Below are positions 1 to 8,314 of a stretch of DNA of 64,000 bases, in pieces. The translations under genes and the position numbers were made by a program. Location of the stretch: positions 62,001 through 126,000 of the forward strand of contig CANNBJ010000004.1 of assembly GCA_947502835.1 (NCBI GenBank). The letters run 5' to 3'. Every line of letters starts with the position of its first letter. Within the stretch, counting starts at the first letter, position 1. The notes beneath the pieces were generated by a model that searched no databases, was not told where the DNA came from, and was given only the letters and a program-made list of their open reading frames with translations. The stretch is from Bdellovibrionales bacterium (lineage in GTDB: Bacteria; Bdellovibrionota; UBA1018; CAIMNF01).

Positions 1-828
1 CCGACGACCTGCGGAGGGGCTCCAAGTCTGAGCATTGTGGAATCCCAGAACTTGAATTTCGGGAAGCATTTCGTGGGCACCTCTGATTATTTCAGGACGT
101 TTACCTTGAAGAACCAAGGGTCAGGGACCTGTCCCGCGGTCCTTGGGAATTTCGGAGTGGGGAGTTCTCCGGATTTTGAAGTTACCTCGGCGGGAAGCTG
201 TGATTCCGGCACTTCACTTGCCGTGAACGCCCAGTGCACGATTCAGGTCAAGATGAAGAGTGTCAGCGCGGGAAGCAAGTCAGCACAGATCTCGGTTCCT
301 TATTCCTACGAGAGCTACTTCCCGGCACCTGCAAGCTTCTCCCTGAGCTCCTTGATTCTTGCAGATGATGTCGCGTTTCCCGGCGTGACCTTCCCCTCGG
401 GGCAGACAAGTAGCGGTGGGTTTCAAAACGAAGTGCTCTGGACGATCGACGAGGCCAGCAATCAGTGCGTCCTGGCGAATTCAGACTCTGCCTCTTATTA
501 CGAAGGCGTGACTGTCACCACTGCGAACTCGATCAGACTCTCTGTGAGTCTGGAAGCGTATAGTGGTGTGTCTGTGGTCGGGAACATCGCTTATTTCGGG
601 AAGAAGACCGGCGTGGCGACGTGTTGGTCCTCTTCTTCGTGTTTTAATAACACTCCCCTTGTGATCACGGGGACCGAGACGGTTTATTTCAAGAACATTT
701 CCAACGGAAGTGTGCTCCCCGGCACTCCGGCTCGACGGAGGGCTCGAATTTCTTACCGTTCCTCGGATGCTCCCTTGGATGCTCCAAACAAGGTGAAAGA
801 CATTGGCCTTGTGACGTGGTGCAATTGA
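1..828 (+). CDS. Secreted or surface protein with Hydin/ASH-like (choice-of-anchor D) domain, 5' end outside window
   Basis: The frame is open from the first base of the window, so the gene most likely begins upstream; the first in-window start-like codon is a GTG at 37. Residues just after it (LNFGKHFVGTSDYFRTFTL) fit the start of an ASPM-SPD-2-Hydin or choice-of-anchor D immunoglobulin-like domain, in which LNFG is followed by VGT and an F-x-L-x-N strand. Cysteines recur in the pattern usual for secreted bacterial copies. The remaining 150 residues are Ser/Thr-rich beta-type sequence without a recognised enzyme motif. Such domains usually act as structural or adhesive modules in the envelope. 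The role here is unknown, and the missing N terminus prevents a statement on signal peptide type. Confidence 0.7.
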   Translation, partial: PTTCGGAPSLSIVESQNLNFGKHFVGTSDYFRTFTLKNQGSGTCPAVLGNFGVGSSPDFEVTSAGSCDSGTSLAVNAQCTIQVKMKSVSAGSKSAQISVPYSYESYFPAPASFSLSSLILADDVAFPGVTFPSGQTSSGGFQNEVLWTIDEASNQCVLANSDSASYYEGVTVTTANSIRLSVSLEAYSGVSVVGNIAYFGKKTGVATCWSSSSCFNNTPLVITGTETVYFKNISNGSVLPGTPARRRARISYRSSDAPLDAPNKVKDIGLVTWCN

Positions 829-901
829 TACGGCTAACGCGCCGCGCTCCGCGAATTTGAGAAGCCAGACCCCATAAAACGCACCCCGCCGGATTCCTGC
901 G

Positions 902-918
902 TCAATTCTTTGAATTGA
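902..918. repeat. Small perfect hairpin between two genes
   Basis: TCAATTC and GAATTGA are perfect inverted 7-mers around a TTT loop, in the 129-bp gap after the Hydin-like gene. It is followed by only three T residues, so it could be a weak terminator for the upstream gene or an operator for the TPR gene that starts 40 bp later. No convincing -35/-10 pair was found in this gap. Confidence 0.4.
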
Positions 919-957
919 TTTGCCGACTCGTGGACCCCTGCGCTAGACACTGAGTCT

Positions 958-1776
958 ATGAAAACGAATTTAGTTGTATTCCTGACTATTGGACTTGCAC
1001 TGAATTCCTTCGCAAATGTTCCCGGGCAAGAAAGCTCGATTCATGCGCAGGATCCATCCCTGGGCCAGTGCGATCAAATGTATTCGGAGCGTGGATCGGC
1101 AAAGCTTCTCGAGGCTGCAGCCTGTTACGGAGTACTCTCGCAAAGTGTCGCGGCAGAAGAGGTGAAGCTGGTTTTGTTTGAGCGCACCATGATCGCGCTC
1201 TCGGCAGTGGTGAATGATGATCCCAAGACCAATGCCGAAGGCGAGGCGATTGCGAGAGCTCTCCGGATTCTCGGGGAGATGAAAAAGAAGTCTCCCGAGA
1301 CGGCGGACTTCTTTTACTGGCGAGCGGTTTTCACAAGCTTCGATGCGATCCGGAAGGATCGTGGATCGGTGCTCCCGCGACATCTGTTCGCCGTGATCCG
1401 GTCGCTTCAAGACGATCTCAGGCGTGCCATCGAGCTTGATCCAAGGATTCATATCTACGGACCGCACCGCGTGCTCGGAATCATGCACACCCAGATGCCG
1501 GGAATCGTGGGTGGAGACAAGGTGCTTGCAGAGAAGATGCTCCTGGAAGCCTATACCAAGGCTCCTGAAATCAGCCTCAACCACGTGGCCTACGCGCGAA
1601 TCCTTCAGGTGAATGGAAAGGACATGAAGGCAAAAGAGGTTCTGACCCGGTTCCTTGCAAAGACCGATGCGGAACTTGACCCTTATCCGGGTGAGCCGCT
1701 TCGCAATGTGAAGCCTGAGCTCAAGAAGGATCGCGGGGAAGCGGCAAAGTTGCTTGAAGAAATCGATGGAGAATAA
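958..1776 (+). CDS. Exported TatT-like tetratricopeptide protein
   Basis: The 272-residue product starts with a short signal peptide (MKTNLVVFLTIGLALNSFA). The rest is helical with TPR-like spacing. The segment around residues 160-215 (GPHRVLGIMHTQMPGIVGGD, then A-E-K-M-L-L-E-A-Y) resembles the TatT / TRAP-transporter T-component fold, where a conserved GxHxxLG and GGD precede a helix pair. No DctP, DctQ or DctM gene lies nearby, so a transport role is not supported; an envelope scaffold is more likely. It is followed 6 bp later by an outer-membrane protein gene and then a lipoprotein gene on the same strand, which suggests an envelope operon. No clear Shine-Dalgarno precedes the ATG. Confidence 0.65.
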   Translation: MKTNLVVFLTIGLALNSFANVPGQESSIHAQDPSLGQCDQMYSERGSAKLLEAAACYGVLSQSVAAEEVKLVLFERTMIALSAVVNDDPKTNAEGEAIARALRILGEMKKKSPETADFFYWRAVFTSFDAIRKDRGSVLPRHLFAVIRSLQDDLRRAIELDPRIHIYGPHRVLGIMHTQMPGIVGGDKVLAEKMLLEAYTKAPEISLNHVAYARILQVNGKDMKAKEVLTRFLAKTDAELDPYPGEPLRNVKPELKKDRGEAAKLLEEIDGE

Positions 1777-1782
1777 ATTCCT

Positions 1783-3039
1783 GTGAGGGGAAATGCGGTA
1801 CTCAAAGGATGGATGGCACTCGGGGGTGTGCTTCTCGCTGTAAACGCGAATGCACAGGTGCTGTCCACCTTTGTCCGTGAACAGGTGGGAACCCTTCCCA
1901 AAGGGCGCTTCATGGTGTCCTACCTCTCCCTGAATGCCTCGATCGATTCGATGTATGGCCGCGACGGAAATTCAAAGAGTCTCTCCGGCAATCTCAACCA
2001 GTCCATCACCTTCCAGAAAATCACCGAGGAGGATCCGGTGCGCGGGAATCAGCTCTCGGGGCTGTTTCTTGCCAATGGAGTGAATCTCGGTGATCAGGCG
2101 GGCTCGCTCACAGGCTCGATCCGCGGAACCGTGAACGGAAAGGTTCCGGTGATCGGATATGGAATTCGCGATGATTTGGGGCTCTACGTCTCTCTCCCCG
2201 TGCTGACTTTCAACGTCAACGCCGAGTATCGTTTCACTCCGAGTGCCACCACGAATGGACTCTTGTCGCAGCTTTCCTCAAATGACCAATCCTCGGTGGC
2301 AAGCGAGATGAATGCCGCCTTGAGTTCGAGTCTTGAAAGAAAACTCTTCACCGCGGGACTCGGGTGGGATCCCCGGCTGAATCGAAGTTATTTCGGGGAT
2401 GCGCAGGTGATGCTGCTCAAGGTGATTCCGCCATCGTCTGGAAAAACGATGAAGCAGCTCCTGCAGCCCGTGATGGTGCTGCCGACAGCGAGTGATCGGG
2501 ACATCCGTGATCTTTATGGATTGAAGGCGGGCGATGGGCGCTTTGGGATGGGATTCAAGTATGGACTTGAGGAAACGCTGCCGTACCGGCTGCAGATCAA
2601 CTTCGGAGCAGCGGCGACGTATTTGTTTTCCTCCGAGCAGGCAAGAAGGCTTCCCCGAAGTGGCGGGGATGAATTGAACGAATTGCTTGATCCGGGAACC
2701 CGCGTCTCCGGGGGGTCGAAGTTTCAAAGCCAGGTCCAGCTCCGGTATCCCTTTCCCCGATGGGTGGGGTTGAATCTCGGAGTGTCCTGGCAAAAACAGT
2801 TCCAGGAATCCCTTGCGGGAACCCTGTACTCGCCCGATGTGTATTCGGTTGCCTCCTCACGCACCTCGTACGATCTGGTTTCAAGCTATGCATCGCTTGA
2901 TCTGAACTCGATTCAGAGCTTTCTTGAGGGGAATTTTCTGCTTCCCGCGGTTGCCGAGGTGGGAATCGGGCTTCCCTTGGCGGGGAGAAACGCAGTGGCG
3001 GAGCCGGTGCTGCAGTTTCAAGGGACGATGTTCTTTTAG
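1783..3039 (+). CDS. Predicted outer-membrane beta-barrel protein
   Basis: The GTG start at 1783 gives a signal peptide ending near VNANAQ; an in-frame ATG at 1813, preceded by AAAGGA, is an alternative start and would still keep part of the hydrophobic core. The mature protein of about 390 residues is rich in Gly, Ser and alternating hydrophobic residues (for example YGIRDDLGLYVSLPVLTFNV), and ends in phenylalanine (TMFF), typical of outer-membrane beta barrels that use a C-terminal aromatic for BAM recognition. I do not recognise a named family. It lies between a TPR protein and a lipoprotein gene, so it may form an envelope complex with them. Confidence 0.65.
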   Translation: MRGNAVLKGWMALGGVLLAVNANAQVLSTFVREQVGTLPKGRFMVSYLSLNASIDSMYGRDGNSKSLSGNLNQSITFQKITEEDPVRGNQLSGLFLANGVNLGDQAGSLTGSIRGTVNGKVPVIGYGIRDDLGLYVSLPVLTFNVNAEYRFTPSATTNGLLSQLSSNDQSSVASEMNAALSSSLERKLFTAGLGWDPRLNRSYFGDAQVMLLKVIPPSSGKTMKQLLQPVMVLPTASDRDIRDLYGLKAGDGRFGMGFKYGLEETLPYRLQINFGAAATYLFSSEQARRLPRSGGDELNELLDPGTRVSGGSKFQSQVQLRYPFPRWVGLNLGVSWQKQFQESLAGTLYSPDVYSVASSRTSYDLVSSYASLDLNSIQSFLEGNFLLPAVAEVGIGLPLAGRNAVAEPVLQFQGTMFF

Positions 3040-3054
3040 GGGAAGGATTTCAGG

Positions 3055-3804
3055 ATGGGGAACCATAAACATTCATGGATGGTCGTGATGGGATTGCTCT
3101 CGGTGTGTGCCTCCGCGTGCCTTCCGCCTGATTCGGAGCCTCAAAAAAGAGGACTTGCCTTGGCTCCGGATGGTAAAGTGGTGGAAGGACTCCGGGGGGC
3201 GAAGCTCAAGGAGCTGTTTGTCGTGATCTTTCCGAAGGATTATTCCGTGCCGGAGTGGCAGGCGATTTTCGAGGAGACCAATGTGCTCAGTCGGAACAAG
3301 CAAAGACTCAGGGCCATTGAGGGAATGGATGCTCCCGAAACACAGGAGGAGAGGGGCATTCTGATCGGCAGGAATGCCGAGATCCTCTCCGATCTCGGAG
3401 CGAAAAGCCTGTTCATGATGAGTTGGAGCATTCAGGACGAGAACTGCAAGATTTCAAAGACGCTCAAGATCATTTGCAAGCCCTTCAATGCCGAGAATCC
3501 GATGAACGGTGGATTGCCCTCGAATGTGACTCCCTTGCAATTCATGATTCCCGATCCCGTTCAATCTGAAATCAAGATTCCCTATCTTTCGATCGAGCTG
3601 GAACAGCTTGAACCCACGAAGGGACCTCATTTCGGTTTGAATCTCAGGCTGAAGCCCGAGGCCTCAGGGGAGGGATACTCCTGGTTCAAGGGCGACGTCA
3701 CGATCACCCCGGGAAGCCGATTCCGTTCCCAAGCGGATGGATCCGAGGTTGGAACTTATTTTCCCTACGGATACTCCGAGCTGACGCTTCAGACCGGACA
3801 GTAG
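3055..3804 (+). CDS. Lipoprotein of unknown function
   Basis: The first 22 residues form a lipoprotein signal peptide with the lipobox ASAC, so the mature protein would begin with an acylated Cys followed by LPPDSEP, which lacks the +2 Asp of inner-membrane retention in Enterobacteria. The remaining 227 residues show no known domain. The start is supported by an AGGA-rich Shine-Dalgarno directly upstream (GGGGAAGGATTTCAGG). It is third in a same-strand envelope cluster. Its last 141 bp are also read on the other strand as the 3' end of the protein-glutaminase-like gene, an unusually long tail-to-tail overlap. Confidence 0.7.
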   Translation: MGNHKHSWMVVMGLLSVCASACLPPDSEPQKRGLALAPDGKVVEGLRGAKLKELFVVIFPKDYSVPEWQAIFEETNVLSRNKQRLRAIEGMDAPETQEERGILIGRNAEILSDLGAKSLFMMSWSIQDENCKISKTLKIICKPFNAENPMNGGLPSNVTPLQFMIPDPVQSEIKIPYLSIELEQLEPTKGPHFGLNLRLKPEASGEGYSWFKGDVTITPGSRFRSQADGSEVGTYFPYGYSELTLQTGQ

Positions 3805-4713
3805 GTTCGGTGGCCGGCCGAAAAAGGCCTGGGCATACGCGGCACCCACGTCTTCTTCGAGAAAATCGACAGGATCGGGCGCCCCCGCCTCTCGAGCCTC
3901 AAGGTGTCTTGGTTGCCAGAAGTACATGGGCACCTTCATGAAATAACAATCGTGATCATACTGATGAGTTGAGTAGTCGGAGTAGTTTTGAACGGTCGGG
4001 CAAGGGGTACGGGACTTGATGAAGTGATCGGACCAATCCTTCGGATCTGTGGGACCCTTCATGAAGGTCCAATCCAGAATGGATTCGCGGACCACACCCT
4101 CCTTCTCCACATAGGCGAAGGGAGAAACATGAAACCACCAGCGGTAGTGATAGTCGCGGATGTATTTTGCGGTGAAGAACATGAAAACCTTCATGAGGTG
4201 AACCCCCTTGAATTTGCGTGTTTCAAAGGTCCAGACATGGGCGCGATTGAAGCACTGGGAACGCCTGCGACTGTTGGGGTTCAAGGAATGGAAAATCTCC
4301 TCCGCTTGGGTCGGAGTGAGAATGGATGGGGGATTCGAATCCAGATGTGTGTCCGGATTTGAGTCCTGATCGGGGAGTTTTGCACGAGGGGGAAGTCGCT
4401 TTGGGGGGATGTTTCTGATTTCAACCGCCCATCCCTCGGCGTTGAGCAGCGCCTCAAGAGGAGTTTTTTCCTTTTCGGCATTCAAAATAACAGGGAAAAG
4501 CGGAGATGGAGCCCCGACGCGCCCGACACGCCCATCTTGAAGGAATAAGAGCAAATCCCCGGGGGCCTGATCCACGGAAACAACCGGACTAAAGGTCTTC
4601 GTTTTTTCGGCAAGCGTAGGGTTAAGAAGCAATATGAGAATTTTCAGAATCATCATCAATCCAAGCTGGAGCAAGCCCCATGCCCGGGGCGAATCGGGCG
4701 GGTGAGTACTCAA
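3664..4713 (-). CDS. Exported protein-glutaminase-like deamidase
   Basis: The central region matches the protein-glutaminase fold (Gln_deamidase_2), which deamidates glutamine side chains in intact proteins through a papain-like Cys-His-Asp triad. With the TTG start at 4713, the candidate triad is Cys154 (QCFNRAHVW), His195 (WWFHVSPFAYV) and Asp214 (ESILDW), in the order and spacing of the Chryseobacterium enzyme (CYARAH, HVAP, D). A hydrophobic segment near residues 20-33 can serve as signal peptide. The TTG at 4713 has a GGAG 9 nt upstream; ATG codons at 4656 and 4653 are alternatives. The last 47 codons run antisense to the lipoprotein gene. In predatory or pathogenic bacteria such enzymes can act on foreign proteins, but that role is only inferred here. 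Confidence 0.8.
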   Translation of the reverse strand: MSTHPPDSPRAWGLLQLGLMMILKILILLLNPTLAEKTKTFSPVVSVDQAPGDLLLFLQDGRVGRVGAPSPLFPVILNAEKEKTPLEALLNAEGWAVEIRNIPPKRLPPRAKLPDQDSNPDTHLDSNPPSILTPTQAEEIFHSLNPNSRRRSQCFNRAHVWTFETRKFKGVHLMKVFMFFTAKYIRDYHYRWWFHVSPFAYVEKEGVVRESILDWTFMKGPTDPKDWSDHFIKSRTPCPTVQNYSDYSTHQYDHDCYFMKVPMYFWQPRHLEAREAGAPDPVDFLEEDVGAAYAQAFFGRPPNLLSGLKRQLGVSVGKISSNLGSIRLGTESASRGDRDVALEPGVSLP

Positions 4714-4769
4714 AGGCGGTACTCCATTTTTTTGGGATTTTTTGTCCCCCGTTTGATAAATGGAGCCTC

Positions 4770-6647
4770 ATGAAAATCAAAGAGCTGAGCCCGGAAGAAG
4801 TCCGCACCATGACCCTTGAGGAGAAGGATCGTTGGTGGCTTGAAAACGTGTATCGGGGAGACATGCCCCAACTCAATGTACGCTCGGCACTCACGGGAAT
4901 GATCCTCGGAGGCGTGCTCTCTCTCACCAATTTGTATGTCGGCATCAAGACCGGCTGGACGCTCGGGGTCGGGATCACCTCCGTGATCCTCTCGTTTGCT
5001 GCGTTCAAGTTGATTTCGAAACTGAATCTCGGAAAAGAGATGTCGATTCTTGAAAACAACGCCATGCAATCCGTCGCAACCAGCGCAGGCTATATGACCA
5101 TGCCTTTGGTGTCTGCATTCCCCGCATACATGCTCCTCACCGGACAGGTGATTCCGATGGAACGGGTGATGATCTGGATGATTCTTCTTTCGATCCTCGG
5201 AGTGCTTTATGCGTTTCCTCTGAAAAAGCGCTTCATCAACGACGAGCAGCTTCCCTTTCCGGAAGGCTATGCGGCAGGAGTGGTGCTCCAGAATCTTCAT
5301 CATGATGAGGGGGGAGGGGATGGAATCCTGAAAGCGAAGATTCTCGGTGCAGGAGCCGGTCTTTCGGCGCTCATGGAAACCATTCGCAATCACTCTGTGA
5401 TGGCATCGCTCAAGCTCAAGTTTCTGGCGATTCCCGAGTACTGGGATGAGATTCTCTATCGGTTCTTCACCCCGAGCATCCTTGGAACCTCTCTCAAGGA
5501 TCTTACCGTGAGGATGGACACATCGATTGTGATGATGGGAACCGGTGGAATCATGGGAGTCAGGATCGGCGCCTCCATGGTGACCGGTGCGATTCTCAAT
5601 TATTGCGTTCTTGCGCCTTACCTGATCCGCGAGGGAATCATCAAAGAAGCCAATTTCAAGTCCATTACCATGTGGGGGCTTTGGTTTGGTGCGATGATGA
5701 TGACCACTTCCTCCCTTTTCGCGTTTTTCTCAAAGCCTGCCGTGATCCTTGAGGCATTTCGGAAGCTTTCGTCCTCGGGTCCCAAAAAGAAGGATCATCT
5801 CGCGGAGATCGAACTTCCACTATGGGTTTCGCTTGCAGGGGTGCCCGTGGTGGGTGGGCTGATGGTGTACCTCGGGCATGCGTGGTTTGACTTCGGGATT
5901 TTCGAGGGAATCATCGCAATTCCGCTTACCTTCATTTTCACATTGATTGCCGTTACTTCCACAGGACTCACTTCGATCACTCCGGGTGGAGCGCTTGGAA
6001 AGCTCACCCAGTTGACCTATTCGGTGATCTCGCCGGGCAAAGCCACAACCAACCTGATGGCGGCGGGGATCAATTCCGAGGTTTCATTGAATGCATCCAA
6101 CCTGCTGGCCGACATCAAGCCCGGATACATGCTGGGTGCAAAGCCGCGCCAACAGGCTCTTGGTCATGTCATCGGGATTTTTGCAGGCTCCATTGTCGCC
6201 GTGCCCGTGTATTATGCGATTTTCCATGGTGACATCTCCATGTTCACCTCCGAACAGCTCCCCATGCCCTCCGCAACAGTTTATCGGGCGGTGGCCGAAG
6301 CCCTGACTCAGGGGCTTGGTGTTCTTCATCCTTCCGCAAGAATTGCAGCGATTGTGGGTGCGGTGCTCGGAGTGGTGCTCGAGTGGTTGAATCTCAGAAC
6401 CAAGGGCAAGTTTCCGATTTCGGCCATGGGGCTTGGACTTGCCTTTGTGTTGCATTTCTCCGACTCCATTGCCATGGGAATCGGCTCATTTCTGGTCTGG
6501 CTTGCGGCTCGCAAGATGAAAGAAGGGACCCGGAATCACAAGATCTTTGTTGAGAACTCCGAGACCCTGTGTGCCGGGATCATTGCGGGAGGCTCGATCA
6601 TCGGAATCATCCTGATCCTTCTCGAAACCGTCGTCTTTGCGAAATGA
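4770..6647 (+). CDS. OPT family oligopeptide transporter
   Basis: The product is a 625-residue polytopic membrane protein of the oligopeptide transporter family, secondary carriers that import peptides or metal chelates with protons. Supporting signs are the N-terminal NVRSALTGMILGGVLSLTNLY segment with the family-typical Y-x-G-x-K-T-G-W, many hydrophobic helices, and the conserved internal stretches FPEGYAAG and GGALGKLTQL. I chose the ATG at 4770, preceded by TGGAG, rather than an earlier in-frame ATG at 4680, because the extra 30 residues do not look like transporter sequence and would reach into the promoter of the divergent glutaminase gene. The GNAT gene starts 4 bp after its stop codon, suggesting co-transcription. 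Confidence 0.9.
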   Translation: MKIKELSPEEVRTMTLEEKDRWWLENVYRGDMPQLNVRSALTGMILGGVLSLTNLYVGIKTGWTLGVGITSVILSFAAFKLISKLNLGKEMSILENNAMQSVATSAGYMTMPLVSAFPAYMLLTGQVIPMERVMIWMILLSILGVLYAFPLKKRFINDEQLPFPEGYAAGVVLQNLHHDEGGGDGILKAKILGAGAGLSALMETIRNHSVMASLKLKFLAIPEYWDEILYRFFTPSILGTSLKDLTVRMDTSIVMMGTGGIMGVRIGASMVTGAILNYCVLAPYLIREGIIKEANFKSITMWGLWFGAMMMTTSSLFAFFSKPAVILEAFRKLSSSGPKKKDHLAEIELPLWVSLAGVPVVGGLMVYLGHAWFDFGIFEGIIAIPLTFIFTLIAVTSTGLTSITPGGALGKLTQLTYSVISPGKATTNLMAAGINSEVSLNASNLLADIKPGYMLGAKPRQQALGHVIGIFAGSIVAVPVYYAIFHGDISMFTSEQLPMPSATVYRAVAEALTQGLGVLHPSARIAAIVGAVLGVVLEWLNLRTKGKFPISAMGLGLAFVLHFSDSIAMGIGSFLVWLAARKMKEGTRNHKIFVENSETLCAGIIAGGSIIGIILILLETVVFAK

Positions 6648-6651
6648 TGTC

Positions 6652-7191
6652 ATGAACGGGATCAAACCGGTGCTTCGCAGGGTTGTGCCCGAGGATGCTG
6701 AAGTCCTCGCGCGTCTCGGGGCGGAAACCTTTTTTGACACCTTTGTCGGCACATGCACCGAGGAGGACATGAAGGGGTATCTTGAGCAGACGTATTCGGT
6801 GGAGACGGTTTTGCGCGAGCTTTCGGATCCGGAGGATATGTTCTTCTTTGCCGAGGTTCAGGGAGCCCCGGTCGGCTACATCCGCATGAAAGAGGACTAC
6901 GAGGGACTCCCACTCATGAGGCAATGGAAGGCGCTTGAGTGCAAGCGGCTGTATGTGAAGAAAGAATTCCACAAGACGGGTGTGGCACAAGCGCTCATGG
7001 ATTTTTTCATGGAATATGCCTCAAAGAACCGCTTTGAAGTGGTCTGGCTTGGAGTGTGGGAGTTCAATTTTCGAGCACAGAGGTTTTATTCCAAATACGG
7101 ATTCGTCCCGAATGGTCAAAGCCATCCCTTTCCGATCGGGAGCACTCCTCAAACCGACATCTGGCTTTGGAAATTCATGAACGCCCCTTGA
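6652..7191 (+). CDS. GNAT family N-acetyltransferase
   Basis: This 179-residue protein carries the GNAT fold, with acetyl-CoA binding motif A seen as LYVKKEFHKTGVAQALM (residues about 100-118), a V-x-x-x-x-x-x-G-V/T-G-x-A-like pattern, and the later WLGVWEFNFRAQRFYSKYGF that matches the GNAT strand beta5 and helix alpha4 region. The family acetylates small amines, antibiotics or protein N termini; the substrate is not predictable. ATG 6652 is preferred over an upstream TTG because it lies just after the OPT stop codon, consistent with translational coupling. The last 17 bp overlap the 3' end of the convergent mltA gene. Confidence 0.85.
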   Translation: MNGIKPVLRRVVPEDAEVLARLGAETFFDTFVGTCTEEDMKGYLEQTYSVETVLRELSDPEDMFFFAEVQGAPVGYIRMKEDYEGLPLMRQWKALECKRLYVKKEFHKTGVAQALMDFFMEYASKNRFEVVWLGVWEFNFRAQRFYSKYGFVPNGQSHPFPIGSTPQTDIWLWKFMNAP

Positions 7192-8314
7192 AAATCCTGG
7201 AATCTTGCTCGCGCTTGATCAGGAAGAACTGCTTGCCCTTGCCGCCGAGGCCTTGCGCGGCTTCACGCGCTTCCTCTCCGAATCCGAAGTATAGATCAGC
7301 ACGGGCCGACCCCTTGATTGCGCCCCCCACGTCCTGCCCGAGCATGAAGCGGGTGATGGTCTTGCCTCCGACCGTGAGTTCCACGAAATTGAGCACTCCG
7401 GATCCCGGGTGAAAAGCCGGATCAAAGGCGAGGGATCTGCGCTCCGTGAGCGGGATCGAGTCGATTCCGAGCGGCTCCTCGTCGGTCAGTTTGAAGTAAA
7501 CGTAGCTCGGGCTCTGAGAATAGAGTTTGCGCTGCACCTCGGGATGCTCGAGGAAATACTTGTGTTGATTTGCATGGCTTGCCTGGGAGGCCGTGAGGTA
7601 GCCGTTTTCCACCATCAGTTTCGAGAAGAACCGCAGGGGCTGGGAATTCTTCCCGTCAAAGCTGATGTAGCGGAGGGTCTCTTTTCCGCTTTCATCGATC
7701 AGATGGATTCTTCCTCCGCCTTCGATTTGAAGAATGTAGAGCTCAAAAAGGTCGGTATCGAGATAGGCGCACTCAAGTCCCTTTCCCTCGAGCGCCCCCT
7801 CGAAATGGATTTGTTCGCGGGTGGATTCTTTCAAGACAGGATCTTCGGGTGAGGAATAGAGCGGAATCTGGAAAGGGCCGCGACGGGTGAGTGAGCCCCG
7901 GAAGTCCGGGCTGTAATAGGCGGTATAGCGGGTCTCGCCTTCACGGGGTTTGAATACCCGGAATCTGGTCTGGATCGCTTCATTGAATTTTTGAAGGCAT
8001 GCCGGTTTCTCGTTCTTCGCCATGCACTCATCGGTTTGGCGGGCGATTTCCTGGAAGAGCACGAGCGAGTCCCGAAGCACGCTTTTTGCGAAGACCCGGT
8101 CCCCGTATTTGATCTTGCCCTTGAGGCTGACATTTCCGTCGAATGCGGAGATCTGTCTTTGAACTGCGACGTCGAGGAGTTTGAAATCAAGGTCGTCGGC
8201 AAACTGGATGCCTTTGGGATCGACTTCGACCGTCGCGGTCACAAAGGTGGAAGCCTGCGACGCATTCTGGAGAGACACAGTCAGGAGAATGAACAGCGAA
8301 ATCAAAATCGGCAT
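7175..8314 (-). CDS. mltA: Membrane-bound lytic murein transglycosylase A
   Basis: MltA cleaves the beta-1,4 glycosidic bond between MurNAc and GlcNAc in peptidoglycan, forming 1,6-anhydro ends. Residues from TRYTAYYSPDFRGS onward match the MltA domain (YYEP-like), and the C-terminal 3D domain is clear: GQDVGGAIKGSARADLYFG, holding the conserved Asp residues of the catalytic site. ATG 8314 gives an N-terminal hydrophobic export segment (MPILISLFILLTVSLQNASQ) without a lipobox, so the protein may be secreted or anchored rather than lipidated, unlike E. coli MltA. The start codon overlaps the stop of the upstream acetyltransferase gene as TGATG, implying translational coupling. Confidence 0.92.
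   Translation of the reverse strand: MPILISLFILLTVSLQNASQASTFVTATVEVDPKGIQFADDLDFKLLDVAVQRQISAFDGNVSLKGKIKYGDRVFAKSVLRDSLVLFQEIARQTDECMAKNEKPACLQKFNEAIQTRFRVFKPREGETRYTAYYSPDFRGSLTRRGPFQIPLYSSPEDPVLKESTREQIHFEGALEGKGLECAYLDTDLFELYILQIEGGGRIHLIDESGKETLRYISFDGKNSQPLRFFSKLMVENGYLTASQASHANQHKYFLEHPEVQRKLYSQSPSYVYFKLTDEEPLGIDSIPLTERRSLAFDPAFHPGSGVLNFVELTVGGKTITRFMLGQDVGGAIKGSARADLYFGFGEEAREAAQGLGGKGKQFFLIKREQDSRIFKGRS

Noticed and set aside
4680-4769. N-terminal extension of the OPT transporter from ATG 4680
   Set aside because: The 30 extra residues are not transporter-like, run into the divergent promoter region, and ATG 4770 has a better Shine-Dalgarno.
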